DNA from: Bryoerythrophyllum caledonicum
Taxonomy: Eukaryota; Streptophyta; Bryopsida; Pottiales; Pottiaceae
Assembly: GCA_963971425.1 (NCBI GenBank)
Contig: OZ020519.1
Location: 2,124,028 to 2,188,027 of the forward strand
Direction: 5' to 3'
Length of the DNA: 64,000 nt
How positions within the stretch are numbered: the first letter of the stretch is position 1; each line of letters opens with the position of its first letter. This document shows positions 1 through 12,049 of the stretch, piece after piece. The position numbers were made by a program, and so were the translations under genes. A model generated the notes under the pieces. It had not been told where the DNA came from, searched no databases, and was given only the letters and a program-made list of their open reading frames with translations.

Positions 1-270
1 TTTGGACTGAATGACAAGAGAAAACATTAGTAGAAAGAGAACCAGGTACACTATCAATTGGTACTTCTTAACGGTATACTTGGCCACTCCAGAAGAGAAA
101 ATGGGGTTCCTAAAAACAAACATTCATAAAAAGTAAACGACCTTGTTCAAGAGAAGCGGAACCCAAGTGGCAGCAGTATGACTAGAACCCAAACTACACG
201 AATGGCCAGAAAACACAAGATAACCGTACAACTGAGAGAGAAAGAGGGACAAATGGTCATATATTCCAAC

Positions 271-3200
271 CTGATACGCGACAACTGTAAGTGACATCGT
301 CTTCATCAGCAACGTATTGATTTGGATCAGATGACCAGGTTTGGACCTGGAAAAAGTTTAAGCAGAAATAATGTATATTTGCGTGTAACTTTGAGCCCTT
401 TCTTGAAAGTATTTTGGTGAAAAAACACTAAACAGAAATCAATTTCAATTCAACGGAATCGTACTGGATATTTCTAAGAATGTCTACAAATCGGTGTAAA
501 AGGAGACTACTATTCCTGATAGCGTAGAAAGGAACAAGTACCTGTTCTTCAGTCATCTGCATGTAACCCACGGTATAATAGACCAGTTCACCAACGGTTT
601 TCCGCACTATCTGCAAAGCCGAGAAAGATGTCAATACTAAGCTCAAGACAAGTCGAAAAGCGGTAAATCCGTAAATTCAAATTTGGTATTTTTTAGTTAA
701 ATCAGTAACCAGAGAATATTTGCCTGGAAACACACCAGAACGACAATTTTCCTTCGTTATTACACTAGCACTCCATACTGAAAGTACAGAAGGATTAACA
801 GAAATACACGTAGATCTGACCGAAGCAGTATACCTTACTGAAGCGAGGACTAGAGACGGCTGTCAGCAAGAACTCAAAGAGCTGCACAAAAAAAATCACA
901 AGCAGGATGTAAATTTGAGTATTAATGTAAAGTTAAACTTATATATGTCTGAACAACCATTGGCATCACAAAATAGGAGGGTTGAGAACCAATACGCTAA
1001 GACAGATCTGGCATTTAGATCTAAGTGACTTAAAAAATCAATGCATAAATGTGCCGAACGTTAAGAACCTGAATAGCAAAAGATTCTAAGCTTTGGTCCG
1101 TGCCATCTGAGTCTGCCATGCCCGAAAATGACTCTTCAACCCCCTGAACGCAGGCTTGCTCGTATACCTTCAAACCTGAGACAAACGTCTGCCATAGAGG
1201 AACAAGAATCCCTGGACACAAGCATTGTCAGCCAACAAAGGAACACATGCACAATCGTTGAACAGAGAAGGAGAAGAGTAACGCTGCCCTGATGACCAGC
1301 GCGAATAAAGAGACTGTTGGGGGTAGCGCTACTACTTAGATCGCCAGAACCTAGATAGCGCATACTACCCTGACTACCTCCTCTCGAAGGTAGACTCTCG
1401 TAACAAACGTTGAACAGACACTTGGTATGAAACAGCCTCCATTATTTCTAGGATAGTTCACCAAGAATAAGAGGGGGAAAAGGACCTTAGTGATGGAATA
1501 ACATATAGGATATAATGTATTAAATAGCGGCAAAAATAATTTAAAATCTTTCTAATAAATATACGACACTACTAGCGATCACCGGAACATTTCACCACAG
1601 GCACAAATCTCACGAGACATATAATATCTAACACTAAAGAAACATGGTTATTAATGACGAGTAATGGCAACATTAACACTTTGAATTTCCTTTATGACCA
1701 ATACTAGAAAAACCGTGAACATTCCAATACCTGGAAATTCTCCTGCAGCCAATTTCGGAAAGTTCTCGACTATTCTCATCAGAACTTTGAAAGTCTGCAT
1801 AAGGATGTAAGGGTTAGAAAACACAAAATTGCAAAACACTGGAAAAAGTGACAATACACAGTTTTGACTAATTCCTATAGATGACGATGTTGGTTTCCAT
1901 CTGAACTTTTTAAACAGGAGTTCAGAGAAAATACTAAAAATACAGGTGTAAATGCATGTGTAAATTTAATATCCTCTAGTCGCATTGCTACATGCAGGTA
2001 AACTTCATGAACCTGCAATGCGCACACGCCACCTTAACAATTAGAGCATAAGAGTGCCTACCTCCATTCGGAGTCCCCAGTCATCAGCATCTTCAGATGG
2101 CACTGGAGGTGTCAAGATAAGAGAAAATTGTTCCATCCATGATTTCAACATCGGTGATATTAACTCCTTCGTTTGTTGTTGATTTGCACCACTCATGACT
2201 CCCAGAGTTGAGATACAACTATGTAAGATGATAAGAGCTCGGCGACGTAATGAGCTGTCATAAGCCTAAACATGACAGAGGAAACTGCATTAATGTCAAC
2301 AAAGGGCAGTTCATTACCCTGGTAACACTAAATGAGACATAGAATGTCAACGATGCTGGAACAATACAAGCAATGGCATAAGTGACTGACGCGAGCAGAA
2401 AGAGTACAACTTTGCAACTGAGCATCACACCGATTACAGAGACTTGATCTTAGCACGAAGTCGATGACTCAACAAGATGACAAGAGTGAGAAAAGCTTAC
2501 ATCCGGGGAAGTGACAATTGCAAATAGAGCTGGAAAAAGAACTGGCACTAAAGGTGGCAACTGCAAATCGTCCAAGTCCCCAGCAAACAGAGCTAAGCAT
2601 CGTAAAGCTCCATGCACTGTGTCAAAAGTCAAAATCAGGTTGAATTGCTATTGCATACTGACAAGTCAAAAAGACTTTAAACTCATAAAAAGAATCAGAT
2701 GTTATAAAAACGGATGATGTACATAAACATAATCAGGTATTTTTAAGAAGTTTCACAAGGAAGAAGACATCACTGCACTCTACAATCAGCAAATTTTACA
2801 ATGAACTTACAAAGGCCTCAACTGCCGTCATCACTACCTTTATTAACATCCGTCCTGTCATTGATCAAACTTAGAAGATTGCCCATCAACCCAGGCCATT
2901 CTTCAGGCCAATCCCAATTTGCAATCGATGCAATAGCCATACCGACCGCAGTTCGTATCTTGCCATGTGGATCTTCCAAAGCAGCAGGAAGTAGTTCTTT
3001 GATAGCTGCCTGCATCAGCGGGTAGATTGAACTATGGTGACTTGAAGTTATATTACAACGAATATAGAACCTCATTTTACCTAGACTGGTAATGAAAGAA
3101 GAGTACAAAACCTGATGGTAGACACGACAATGCACTTCAATTCCAATGCAAGCCTAAAATTGGTACCATATCTACGGACTTTCCAGTACCTTGTCAAGAC

Positions 3201-4236
3201 ATAATGCTCCAAAAGAGAGGCCAATTTTACTTCTAGTCTATCATGAAAGCAAGCAGGTATTGCGATGATTGCAAAGAAGATAAGTTTACAGCCTCATCGT
3301 AAGATCAGGCAATCAACCAGATGAAATCTATTTATGCAATGATGATTAAGAAAGTACACTTCTTAATGTCTACAATACTTCAAATACAGCAAAATGGCAT
3401 AATGGCTACAAACCTTGTCTTCAGGTGACACTTCCGGTTCCACAAAATTCTTATCACCCTTCTGCCAATGCTGCTTCACGTACTGCTTCAGCAATACTGC
3501 CGCTAGGTGAATTTTTGGTCAAGGATCCTCAGGAATAGCTCAAAAAACCAAGCTACCAACAGCAGTTTCCATAACGACGATGAGCATCACAAGTATTACC
3601 ATTCGCCTCCAATACGTCTAAGGAATATTAGATATCCTCACTTCGCTATCGTAACTTTTCGCACAGGAAATCAAGTAGCCTAAAAAGCGTGACCAATCTC
3701 ACTAACGAATGAACTTCGACCGAAAAGAAAACCCTATCTACGACCGATCAGAGACCCTCGCACTCATGAGCATTTGTATCTAGAGTGCAATTTGTAAGGA
3801 TATTTGCCGCAGACCAAAATGGAGCTCCTTATTCACAGTGACCTTCGTCAAGGCGACTCCATACCCTGAAGTAGAGAGACGGACATAAAACGTGAAGTCT
3901 ACTAGTGTCCGACAAAAATCCGGTTCAAATGAGTGAAAAAGTAACAATGAATTCAACCTCTTGATTACAAAGTCATATATATGTTTACAGCAAACATTGG
4001 ATCAGTGTCAACAGATCTCCCAAGCACAACATATAGCTCCGTCAGTCTTTCCTGAACTAAGACTGCTGCTGTAACATTGGTGTTCAATAAAACAGTGACA
4101 AACCTGCGTGAACAGAAGCCTGCTTCAAGGCTTCTTCGGCTGCTGTGCGGATCTGCGGATTCGCATCAAGCGTGGCATTCAAGCAGTTGACCAGCCACAC
4201 TTGACCTCCATCGACAGCCGCGGCTCCATTTGCCAT
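271..4236 (-). CDS. IPO9: Importin-9-like nuclear transport receptor, 5' part (11 exons)
   Basis: Karyopherin-beta family importin (HEAT repeats, Ran-regulated nuclear import). I rebuilt 11 coding exons by splice sites and phase: 4236-4104, 3865-3804, 3506-3414, 3009-2838, 2616-2501, 2265-2062, 1794-1731, 1211-1069, 881-834, 610-542, 346-271. They total 1180 nt (393 codons plus one base) with no stop or frame break. Start is the ATG at 4236 (MANGAAAVDGG). Landmarks resembling plant importin-9, from memory: QVWLVNCLNATLDANPQIR, LAAVLLKQYVKQHW, NWDWPEEWPGLM, VHGALRCLALFAGDLDD, DADDWGLRME, ADSDGTDQSLESFAIQ and VQTWSSDPNQYVADEDD. Exon 2-3 is joined by an AT-AC intron; the other introns use GT-AG. 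Family length is about 1000 residues, so the remainder lies left of position 1. The next exon (expected after ..SCRVS) was not found in 1-270. A MULE sits about 275 bp upstream. Family assignment is strong; expression is not shown. Confidence 0.9.
3507..3803 (-). other. U12-type AT-AC intron in the importin-9 gene
   Basis: Intron of 297 nt between exon 2 (ends CTGCGGCAA, LRQ) and exon 3 (starts CTAGCGGCAGTATTG, LAAVL). The donor reads ATATCCTTAC immediately after the exon and the acceptor ends in AC. A TCCTTGAC branch-site match lies upstream, with its branch adenosine about 12 nt from the 3' end. All three match the minor-spliceosome AT-AC consensus. Only this junction keeps phase and the conserved LRQ-LAAVLLKQ run; no GT lies at the exon 2 end. 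Confidence 0.88.
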
Positions 4237-4511
4237 CCTATCTCGCCTGAGCGTAGAACGAGTCGAACAGAATCGCACTCATGCCCAGACCCTGGATACG
4301 GAAAAAATGTTGATATTGACCATAGAACTCCGAATCATGTTCAGCACCAGATTATGTAACTGTCCCTCGATGCTGCAATTTAAGTTCCAAACAAAGTGCA
4401 CCAAACTGCACGAAACTGCACAACCGACAAGCCACGCTTTTCTAGAGCTTAAGACACCGAATCCTCGTTACAATCCACCCTAAACCCTGAAATCGGCGGT
4501 CTACTCGGCGC
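4237..4511 (-). other. Importin-9 upstream region between ATG and MULE
   Basis: About 275 bp holding the presumed 5'UTR and core promoter of the importin-9 gene. I see no clear TATA box in a sensible position. A short run of CAAACTGCACGAAACTGCACAA-like direct repeats lies at about 4397-4424. The left MULE inverted repeat begins at its distal edge. Confidence 0.4.
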
Positions 4512-4750
4512 GCCCACCCTCGCCCCTAAGGGCCTCATAGAAACCGGGGGCCGCCTGGCTGCCCCGCCAGCAGCCTCCGCTCCCCGTCCCTCCCTCCTCC
4601 CACCCCGATACCCGAATTCCGACTCCCTCACCCCGGTTCTCAACCCTCTCATCGTGCTTCGCCGCCGCCTCCAGGTCGCCTCACCTCATCAAACCCCATA
4701 AACCTCAGTAGCCTCCATAACAACTCCTCAACTCAAGTACCTCCCTTACC
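4512..4750 (+). repeat. MULE left terminal inverted repeat
   Basis: GC-rich arm matching the reverse complement of 8951-9209. Shared landmarks are CTAAGGGCCTCATAGAAA, CGGGGGCCGCC, the CCCGTCC-rich block, CATCAAACCCCATAAACC and TCAACTCAAGTACCTCCC. Homology stops after CTCCCTTACC on the inner side. Confidence 0.85.
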
Positions 4751-5197
4751 ACCATCAAGTGAGTGTAGTTTCTTTAGATTCTAAACCTTTTGAATGTAGT
4801 ACCGCTTGTATGTCTTTTTTGTAGGTGAATGTGGGTTGTAACGACTGTTAATTTTTTCTTTCTTTTGTGCATCTCTTATTACATTGTTATTGAATGTTGG
4901 TGTCACATGAATGTTAGACTTTGTATGTTATTTTGTATAAATATGTTGAGTATGTAGTTTACAAAAAAAAATGTTTCAACTTAGAAAATAGAGGTTGGTT
5001 AGTGTAAGAATGCTAGAATTGATATGCAACAAAAATTAGGGTTTTGGATTTAGGGTTTTGGATGTAGGGTCGGATAGTTACGGCTAAAGTTGTCTACATT
5101 TAGGATTAATCGTACCTAATGCATTTATTTTGCTAAAATATGTGATTGTATGTGTCTACGATATTGTTGATCTCTTCATGGGCATTCGATTGCAAGT

Positions 5198-8100
5198 ATG
5201 GAGGACAATGAAGAATTCTTGGATGGAGATTTATTCTAACCTTTGGACTTTGAGGATGATGTGGAGGATTTGGTTGGTGTAGAGGAATTTCTTTTTGGTG
5301 TAGATGGAGATGGTGGTGCATCCTCTTCTAATGCTCTATTTCAAAACACTTGTAAACAACCTCCAATTTATGATGAAAGTGCAAGGCATGAAGGGCAATG
5401 GGAAGAATGGCAATATGATGAGAATGAGGGGTATGAGAGACATGAGGGCCATGAGGGGCATGAAGGGCATGAGAGGGTATGGCATAATAATGAGAGTGAA
5501 GTGTATGAGGAGAAATGGGAGGATATGGAACCCACATGTTGCAATTCTTCAACCAAAGAGTTTCTGAATGATTTACAAGAGCCATTGCCTCTTCTGTTTG
5601 ATCATGTTTATATTGATACTTTTTCGAAGTATATTCATTTTACACATGGTAGTGTGAAGCTTATGATTGAATATTTGAAAGGACGGTTTTTCCCAACTTA
5701 TACCTAGATTCATGAAGCACAAGCAGAATTCATGCCACTATTGAGTATTCATGGACGACCTACTGCTTCCAACATTCCCTTTCATACGACCGAACGTTGG
5801 AAAAAACTTCAGGCTGAACTGAAGATCATAGAAACCGTAGATAGCATGGACATATCTCCTTGAAACGACTCAAAAAATAAATTGATTCCTCCTCTAGAGT
5901 CTTGGCCTTCTATTGTGCAAAATGCACACGTAGATACCAGCGGCAAGCATTTACTTTTAACCCCAATAGTAAATGTAATCCGCATGCAATGGAGTACAGA
6001 TATTTATGTAAGGGGGATTCCTTCATCATATGTTCAAAAAGGTCTCCACTCATGTCAACATTGTCAGGGATCAAAGTGGTGGGATGAAGTTCAAGTGGTT
6101 CCAATTGAAAAATTGTCTACCACTCTTGATGCACTATGTTTAAAGTATATTGTACTTAGGAAGATTTCCAGGCGTGTGAAGTTGAAGCATCAGAGGGTTA
6201 CATACTATCGTTGTCATCGAGGGGGGAACAAAAATCGTGCTCACAGAAAGAAAAGTGATGCATAAGTTTTGCAGAATCAAAAATCTAGACGAAACATGAT
6301 GTCTAGATTATGCAACTGTTCTTTTGAAATACGGACAGTCGAGCCTCTTACGATGCAGAAAGAAGAATTTAAAGGCAAACTGCAAACTACAATATATGTG
6401 CATACTACACATATTGGGCATAAACTTTGTTATGATGCTGACAGTTTTTCTTTGCTCCTTCATCCATATGTAATATCGTGGGCTACGGAGAATTTAAAGT
6501 ACATGTATTCAACAACAACAGTAGCATTAACATCGGAACGAGACCAAGAACTGTTTCGCCAAAATGTTGGTGAATTGGAACGTATCACCTATCGATTTCA
6601 TATGATCAATACGGAAGTGCAAGCACTTGCATATTCTATGAGGATAAACGATAAGTTCTCTATTATTATTCCTTGAAATTGTGTGAAAAAACATTTCATA
6701 TTGTATAGTTTTTGTTTATTCCATCTTTTTTATATATCATATATATTTTTACAGGTTCTCTACGCAAAATGATTGGGATGCTACACAAGTGGAGATTATA
6801 AGACAACAATGCCTTAGAAATGTTATTTATTATCAGCCTTACACACCAGAAGAGGCTAATCCAATGAAAAGATTTTTGTGGTTGTCATTCAAGACGAGTT
6901 TATGAAATCTATGGCACAAAGATTTTCTACCGGTAATTCGTGGGCGTTGGATTCACTTTCAAAACTAATCAGTATGGTTTGCCTCTCTATGCCGCGATCG
7001 TTCCAAATCAAGATGGAAAAGGGATTCCTGTCTTTTATATGTTATGCAGTACTGATATTAAGTAGGGTTATGAGGGAATAGCTTTGGAGTTGGCATTGAC
7101 GCACGTATTTAATTCCATTGGTGTTACACGACCGTCCGCAATTCTCATTGACAAGCACCGAACGTCGTTAACTGTAATTAACAAAGTGGTTAACAACGAT
7201 ATGCATTGTTGGATCATAGAGGGGGAAAATAGAGTGCAAGTCGCGGGAAGAGTTCTTTTATGTCACTTCCATGTCATGAAAGCATGGAGTGAAAATCTCT
7301 TTACACGGGTTCCAATGGCCGACAAAGATCAGGTTTGGCAAGCGCTTAATGTTTTGTTGCATTGTCCGAATGAAAATCATTTTGATGAAAATTTGCATAG
7401 GTTTGCAGAGGAATTTGCACACATACCGTGCATTGGCACATATATTTATTGGTTGGACTGGTTCAAGTGTGCCATGGAGAGAAGACTTTGGCCAAAGTTT
7501 GGTAGACTTATTGCTTATGGTGGTATGGATACCACAAATCACGTTGAACGCCATTGGAAATTCATTAAATACACCTTATTACAAAACAAAGTGAACCGAT
7601 CCCTTCGAGATCTCATCGTGGCCATTATTGGGAGTGCAAAAGATGGCACCGGCATAGGTCAACCAACCCTCTTAAATCAATTCAAGATGACACAACGTAT
7701 TGGTAAGTATTTCTATTGTTTTGTATTTTAAGAAATGATGTTTCATTACATATGTAATATGTTATTTAACTACTATTTTTTATACATAGGTGATTCCGCA
7801 AGGTTTTCAAGAAGGAGAAATGATAAGGCACATCGGACGTCGTTTGAAAGGAGGAGAGAGGATTTTTAAGTCTTATCAATCAACTCCATCGAATGTGTTA
7901 CAAGTAGTAGATGAGACACATTTATTGTTTTGTATTCAAAATGAAACCAATGTGTCATTGAACACATACTTTTGCGATTGTCCAGACCGGAATGCTACTT
8001 ATAAACATATTTTAGGGGTGCAACGCATTGTCAAGGAATATTTCCATAATTCAAAGAAAAATGAGATGGTGGAGGATATGATGGTAATTGAAGATGATAT

Positions 8101-8629
8101 TCCTACTGTTGCACCAATATCTTCTACAATTATGGATGTATTTCTTGAAGAATCTTCAGTATCAGATGAAGCAGGTGCAAAATTGCATAGTACGGTTGAA
8201 GAAACAGAGGCATTATTACAAAATGTGAAAGCTTCCATTGGAGAGTATACTGAGGATGAGAAGAAGCATAAGCTACAACTTCTTCAGAATTTTCTTACCT
8301 CATTCTCAGAGCCTTTTACATTCCATAGACCTGCTACCATCAATCTTCCTCGTCGAAGATCTATCCCTATTATACAAGATAATGTCAAACTTACAAGGAT
8401 GGGACATGGGAAAAAATGTGAGGCATCAGATTGTGTCAAAGAGGGTGCTTCACAACCTCCTTTGAAACGGCCCTCTCATATGCTTATATCACATTCAAAA
8501 CAAAAAAGAGCCATCTTCCGCAAACTTCCCAAAGTTACTTGTGATATTTGTGCTACAAAGACTTTCGTGGAACAAGGTGCAACATCAATTTCTTGCAAAA
8601 ATTGTGACCATCAAATGTTTGTGCAATAA
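5198..8629 (+). pseudogene. Decayed MULE (FAR1/FHY3-like) transposase with SWIM domain
   Basis: Transposase relic of the surrounding MULE. From ATG 5198 one frame runs to 6676, broken by TAA 5237, TAG 5705, TGA 5861, TAA 6263 and TGA 6674. A possible intron ends at the AG near 6755. Frameshifts follow near 6870 and 6950, then TAG 7063; 7084-7703 and 7790-8629 are open, separated by an intron with a GTAAGTATTT donor. The acidic N-terminus contains a GHEGHEGHE repeat. The catalytic core has WALDS (first D), YGLPLYAAIVPNQDG, ILIDKHRTS (second D), LLCHFHVMKAW and NHVERHWKF (E). The C-terminal SWIM-like finger reads CDC..Y-KHI, so the Cys before x-His is Tyr. A CxxC pair (CDIC, CKNC) ends the protein. 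Family sure; inactivation sure. Confidence 0.85.
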
Positions 8630-8950
8630 AGTTGAAGTTCTTTGATTTTAAATAGCATTTGACTTCATTTATGATTAAAATAATTATGTCATGTGCATTA
8701 ATTATATGTTGAAATGATGTACTTTAAATTTGTTTCTTCATTCGTAGACCTATGTGATGTAGTCGCATGTAAAGGACTAAGATATCATGAGGAATATGGC
8801 CTCTCTTGATTTAAAACTACCAAGATTTGAATTAAAAATTTAACCGTAAGATCTTCTATTAAACTTGCATGAGAGGATGTGGAATTTTTTTTGTGAATTT
8901 TGACCGTACGGATTTAAAGATAATTGCAGTCAAAGTGTGGTGTCCTTTGG

Positions 8951-9209
8951 GGTAAGGGAGGTACTTGAGTTGAGGAGTTGTTCTGGAAGCTATTAAGGTT
9001 TATGGGGTTTGATGAGGTGAGGCGACCTGGAGGCGGCAACGAAGCACGGTGGGAGGGTTGAGAACCGGATCGAGGGCGTCGGAAGTCGGATATCGGGGTG
9101 GGAGGAGGGAAGGACGGGGAGCGGAGGCTGCTAGCGGGCGGGCAGCGAGCTGGCAGGGCAGCCAGGCGGCCCCCGATTTCTATGAGGCCCTTAGGAGCGA
9201 GGTGCGTCC
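8951..9209 (-). repeat. MULE right terminal inverted repeat
   Basis: Reverse-complement partner of 4512-4750, with point differences and a ~20-bp length difference in the GC-rich middle (GCGGGCGGGCAGCGAGC). The divergence between arms indicates that the insertion is not recent. Confidence 0.85.
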
Positions 9210-9259
9210 ACTCTCCCACAACCTCATGTCCTCGCTTTTAACAACTTCTCAACAATCTC

Positions 9260-9475
9260 GGGAAGCTATCTAGGTCTCACAACCCTAAATCTCTGACAAC
9301 CTCACAATTCCACAATCTCTTATAAGCACACAACCTCGTCGCTTACAACCTCAAATGAACACAACCTTTCTCACCCTCACAATCTCACAACCTCACAACC
9401 TTGCTGCTCACAACAAACCCTCAACACAATGCATCTCACCCTCACATGCTCACAACTTCACATTCTAGATAGGTA
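9260..9475 (+). repeat. CTCACAAC-type simple repeat tract
   Basis: Low-complexity run of degenerate CTCACAACC / CACAATCTC units directly right of the MULE TIR. The strand is almost free of G. No coding signal. Confidence 0.7.
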
Positions 9476-12049
9476 CATACATGTCCGACGATCATTGATA
9501 ATGGAAAATCCTAAAGTTTTCCATCATTGGCGACAACATTCAATGCACAAGGCAACTGAAAACTAAAATGCAAGAAAATCTTCACATGCAAATGGTTAAA
9601 GAGGCGTATGAGAAATTGAGAAAGATGAAGGCGGGCAATGGGATGAGGGCAGGCGGGGTCTTGGGCACGCGAACGGGTTTTTTGTTGTCAGCATGGCGGA
9701 CACAGCCACCGTGATAGGGATGACGTGGCAATGGGGATGGAGTTGGATTGCTAGCGCGATGGACAAGGTCGGGCGTCAAGGCAGCCGTTGTTCCAAGCCT
9801 TGTCTCACAACCCACCTTGGCAAGGGTTAATAATGGGATCCAATCCAAGCTCAGCGATACCATCTTTCTCCGTTTGGTGTGGTCATCCACATGTTGCCAT
9901 GTAGTAGCACATTAGTGGTCAATCACTACAAGTCGACTGTCAATCGATGCATCTTCGATTAATATGCAGGAGAACCCAAAGACTCGAAGCGGGAATGCAT
10001 GCATATTCTATGTGAACCCTTGAAGTTATTCTACAGACTGAAGAACATGTAGTGGAATGTCATTCAATTGGCATTGCTCCCCATGGCATTGCGCCATCTT
10101 CCCTACAAGCCCGCAGAGGGGCCAATCCACCTCGGCGTCCTCGGCCCACTGCTAGCCGAGTTGGCATCTAGCGATGTAGCCCTCTTAGAATGCCCCAAAA
10201 TTGAGACCATGTCTTTGCCCCGCCTTCACTTACCTATCCATCCAAGTGGCTTCATTTCACCCCACTTTGGCCCCGCTTTGGACCCCGTAGCCACGTCAAC
10301 CTCTTTTGACACTATGTCTACTCAAAATATAGAAGTTAGATCATTTTGATTGAGGCCCGTTGTCCCAGCAAAAATGTACAAGTTGATGCTTTGTTGTCAC
10401 AAAGCAGCTCCACCCCGTTGGCCGGCTTGACGCCTCGGGCGGGATGACGTAGAGCTTACTTCTAAATGACATTTTGAAGAGGATTATTGCTGCTATGCTA
10501 TAGTTTGGCGGGTAGAGACTGCAAAAAGAAGCCATGCATGTGGCGCGGGGATTATGGAGTGAGCAACAAAAAGAACTGTAGATGACAAAAAATTGTTTAT
10601 AAGTTGTATTATGGATGGTAAACGATATTGAGGCCTAGGTAGTCGGGCTCCGCCTACTGTTGTGGTAGGACATTGTGCACAGCTTAAGACTATAGGCTTT
10701 CTCCTCGTAGACGTTCTCCTACCCGCCCTAGTCGGATTAACGTCTCATAGTGGAGATGCTATTAGTTGGGCTGCCCAACCAAAGAGCTACATGGGCTTGA
10801 AGAAGAGATCACCACAACCCATGGCTTCCCTGATGACCATGAGCCTTTTTCGCAAGTCCCCCATCCCCATCTCTACTCAACCTTCGTCCACATTCCTTAT
10901 CCAAGTCTACGATCCGCCCCTTTTGTCCGCCTCTTAATATTGTCACACCCTCCGACCCTTTTCACCAAGTGATCTCCGCTAAATGAATGTTAGGCTTTTG
11001 TCCTTTCCGTCTTTAGGTTCTCCAACCCACCTTCCCTCTACGACTACCCATACAACTTCGGTCATTCTTATATGGGCATATTCTCTCTCATCTCTCACTC
11101 GAGCCCTATCCATACACCTTTGCTCAAAGGTGTATGGTGCCTATGACAAAAGCTCTTCCAACGATCAACTCCTATAATACACCTTTTCGAAAAGATGTCA
11201 GGCATGTGTAAAATCATATTGTAAGATCCTAAGGTGTATTAAAAAATTTATATCATTTGTGATGAATGAAATGGAAAATATATAATATAGCCACAATTAG
11301 AGGCAATTCGTATCAAAAGTAAGTGTGGTTACTTTATAATTCACTTAAAAAAATATTAGGGTTATATTTTAGAGAATTGTGAGATTTTCATTAAATCCAT
11401 GACATATTTCCTACAATGTTCAAATGTGATGATGTAGAAAATATTACACATATCACGAAAAACATACTACAAGGAACATCAAAGAAGAAAAGAAACCTTA
11501 CACATCATTTTATTACAATATCAATCGTTGATCACAACTATGGCAAAAAACTAATATCTCACCACTTTCCACCATGATTTTTGAAAGACACAAATCTCAA
11601 ACCACTCTTGGATAATTTTTAAAGAGCTTTCTTTTGTTTTGAACCATAGATTAATATGTGAATGAGGTCTTTTGATGGTGACTTTACACTACTAGATTCA
11701 TCAATTTCTATCTTGTCTTGTTTTTTTTATAGATTTTCCATGTCTCATTCTTGTGCACTTCTCATTTTTGAATGCAGGAATTGAACCTTTTGATTTAAGA
11801 AGCTTAGAAATAAAAGGTCTTTTAAATGTAAAAGGCTTTATAAGAGATACCATATATTACTTCAATACATCTATTTTGAATTTCATTTTTTTACTTTGAA
11901 CTTCCCCATAGTATTTTTATGTTCAAAAGAAGGGATTTTACCTAGTATATTACTTGTAATATTTCTTTATTATAATTTTTGGTGCAATAATATCATTTCT
12001 GTTTACTTCACAAAGACCACACTTAACTATTTGTGATGCTTGCAATCAC
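9476..12049. other. No gene recognised; moderately GC then AT-rich
   Basis: Short open frames only (for example 10068-10349 plus and 9582-9890 minus), none recognisable. One small perfect hairpin lies at 11110-11137. From 11.2 kb the sequence becomes AT-rich and merges into the second MULE relic. Confidence 0.5.
11110..11137. repeat. 13-bp perfect hairpin
   Basis: CCATACACCTTTG, a 2-nt loop, then the exact complement. Related AAGGTGTAT words occur about 100 bp further on. Function unknown; it may be a remnant of element ends. Confidence 0.6.

Larger units (their letters stand above)
4512..9209 (+). mobile_element. TIR-type Mutator-like element (MULE) with FAR1/SWIM-type transposase
   Basis: A 4.7-kb element bounded by long inverted repeats (4512-4750 and 8951-9209) enclosing a decayed MULE transposase read on plus. 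Long TIRs plus a MULE-domain transposase define a Mutator-superfamily element. I could not find a convincing 9-11 bp target duplication, so the outer ends are accurate only to several bases. It lies immediately upstream of importin-9. Not autonomous now, because the transposase is broken. Confidence 0.8.

Noticed and set aside
3495..3510. GT-AG acceptor CTAG|CGGC for importin exon 3
   Set aside because: It would drop the Leu codon and leave exon 2 without a GT donor; the AT-AC solution keeps phase and has a matching branch site.
4470..4490. CCCTAAACCCTGAA resembling plant telomere repeat
   Set aside because: Barely two imperfect units; common by chance near GC-rich TIRs.
5328..5585. His/Pro-rich minus frames opposite the HEG repeat
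   Set aside because: Antisense of the MULE acidic repeat, with no independent signal.
10620..10950. Copia RNase H remnant (GDAISWAAQPK)
   Set aside because: A single short resemblance to the AISW motif without supporting neighbours.
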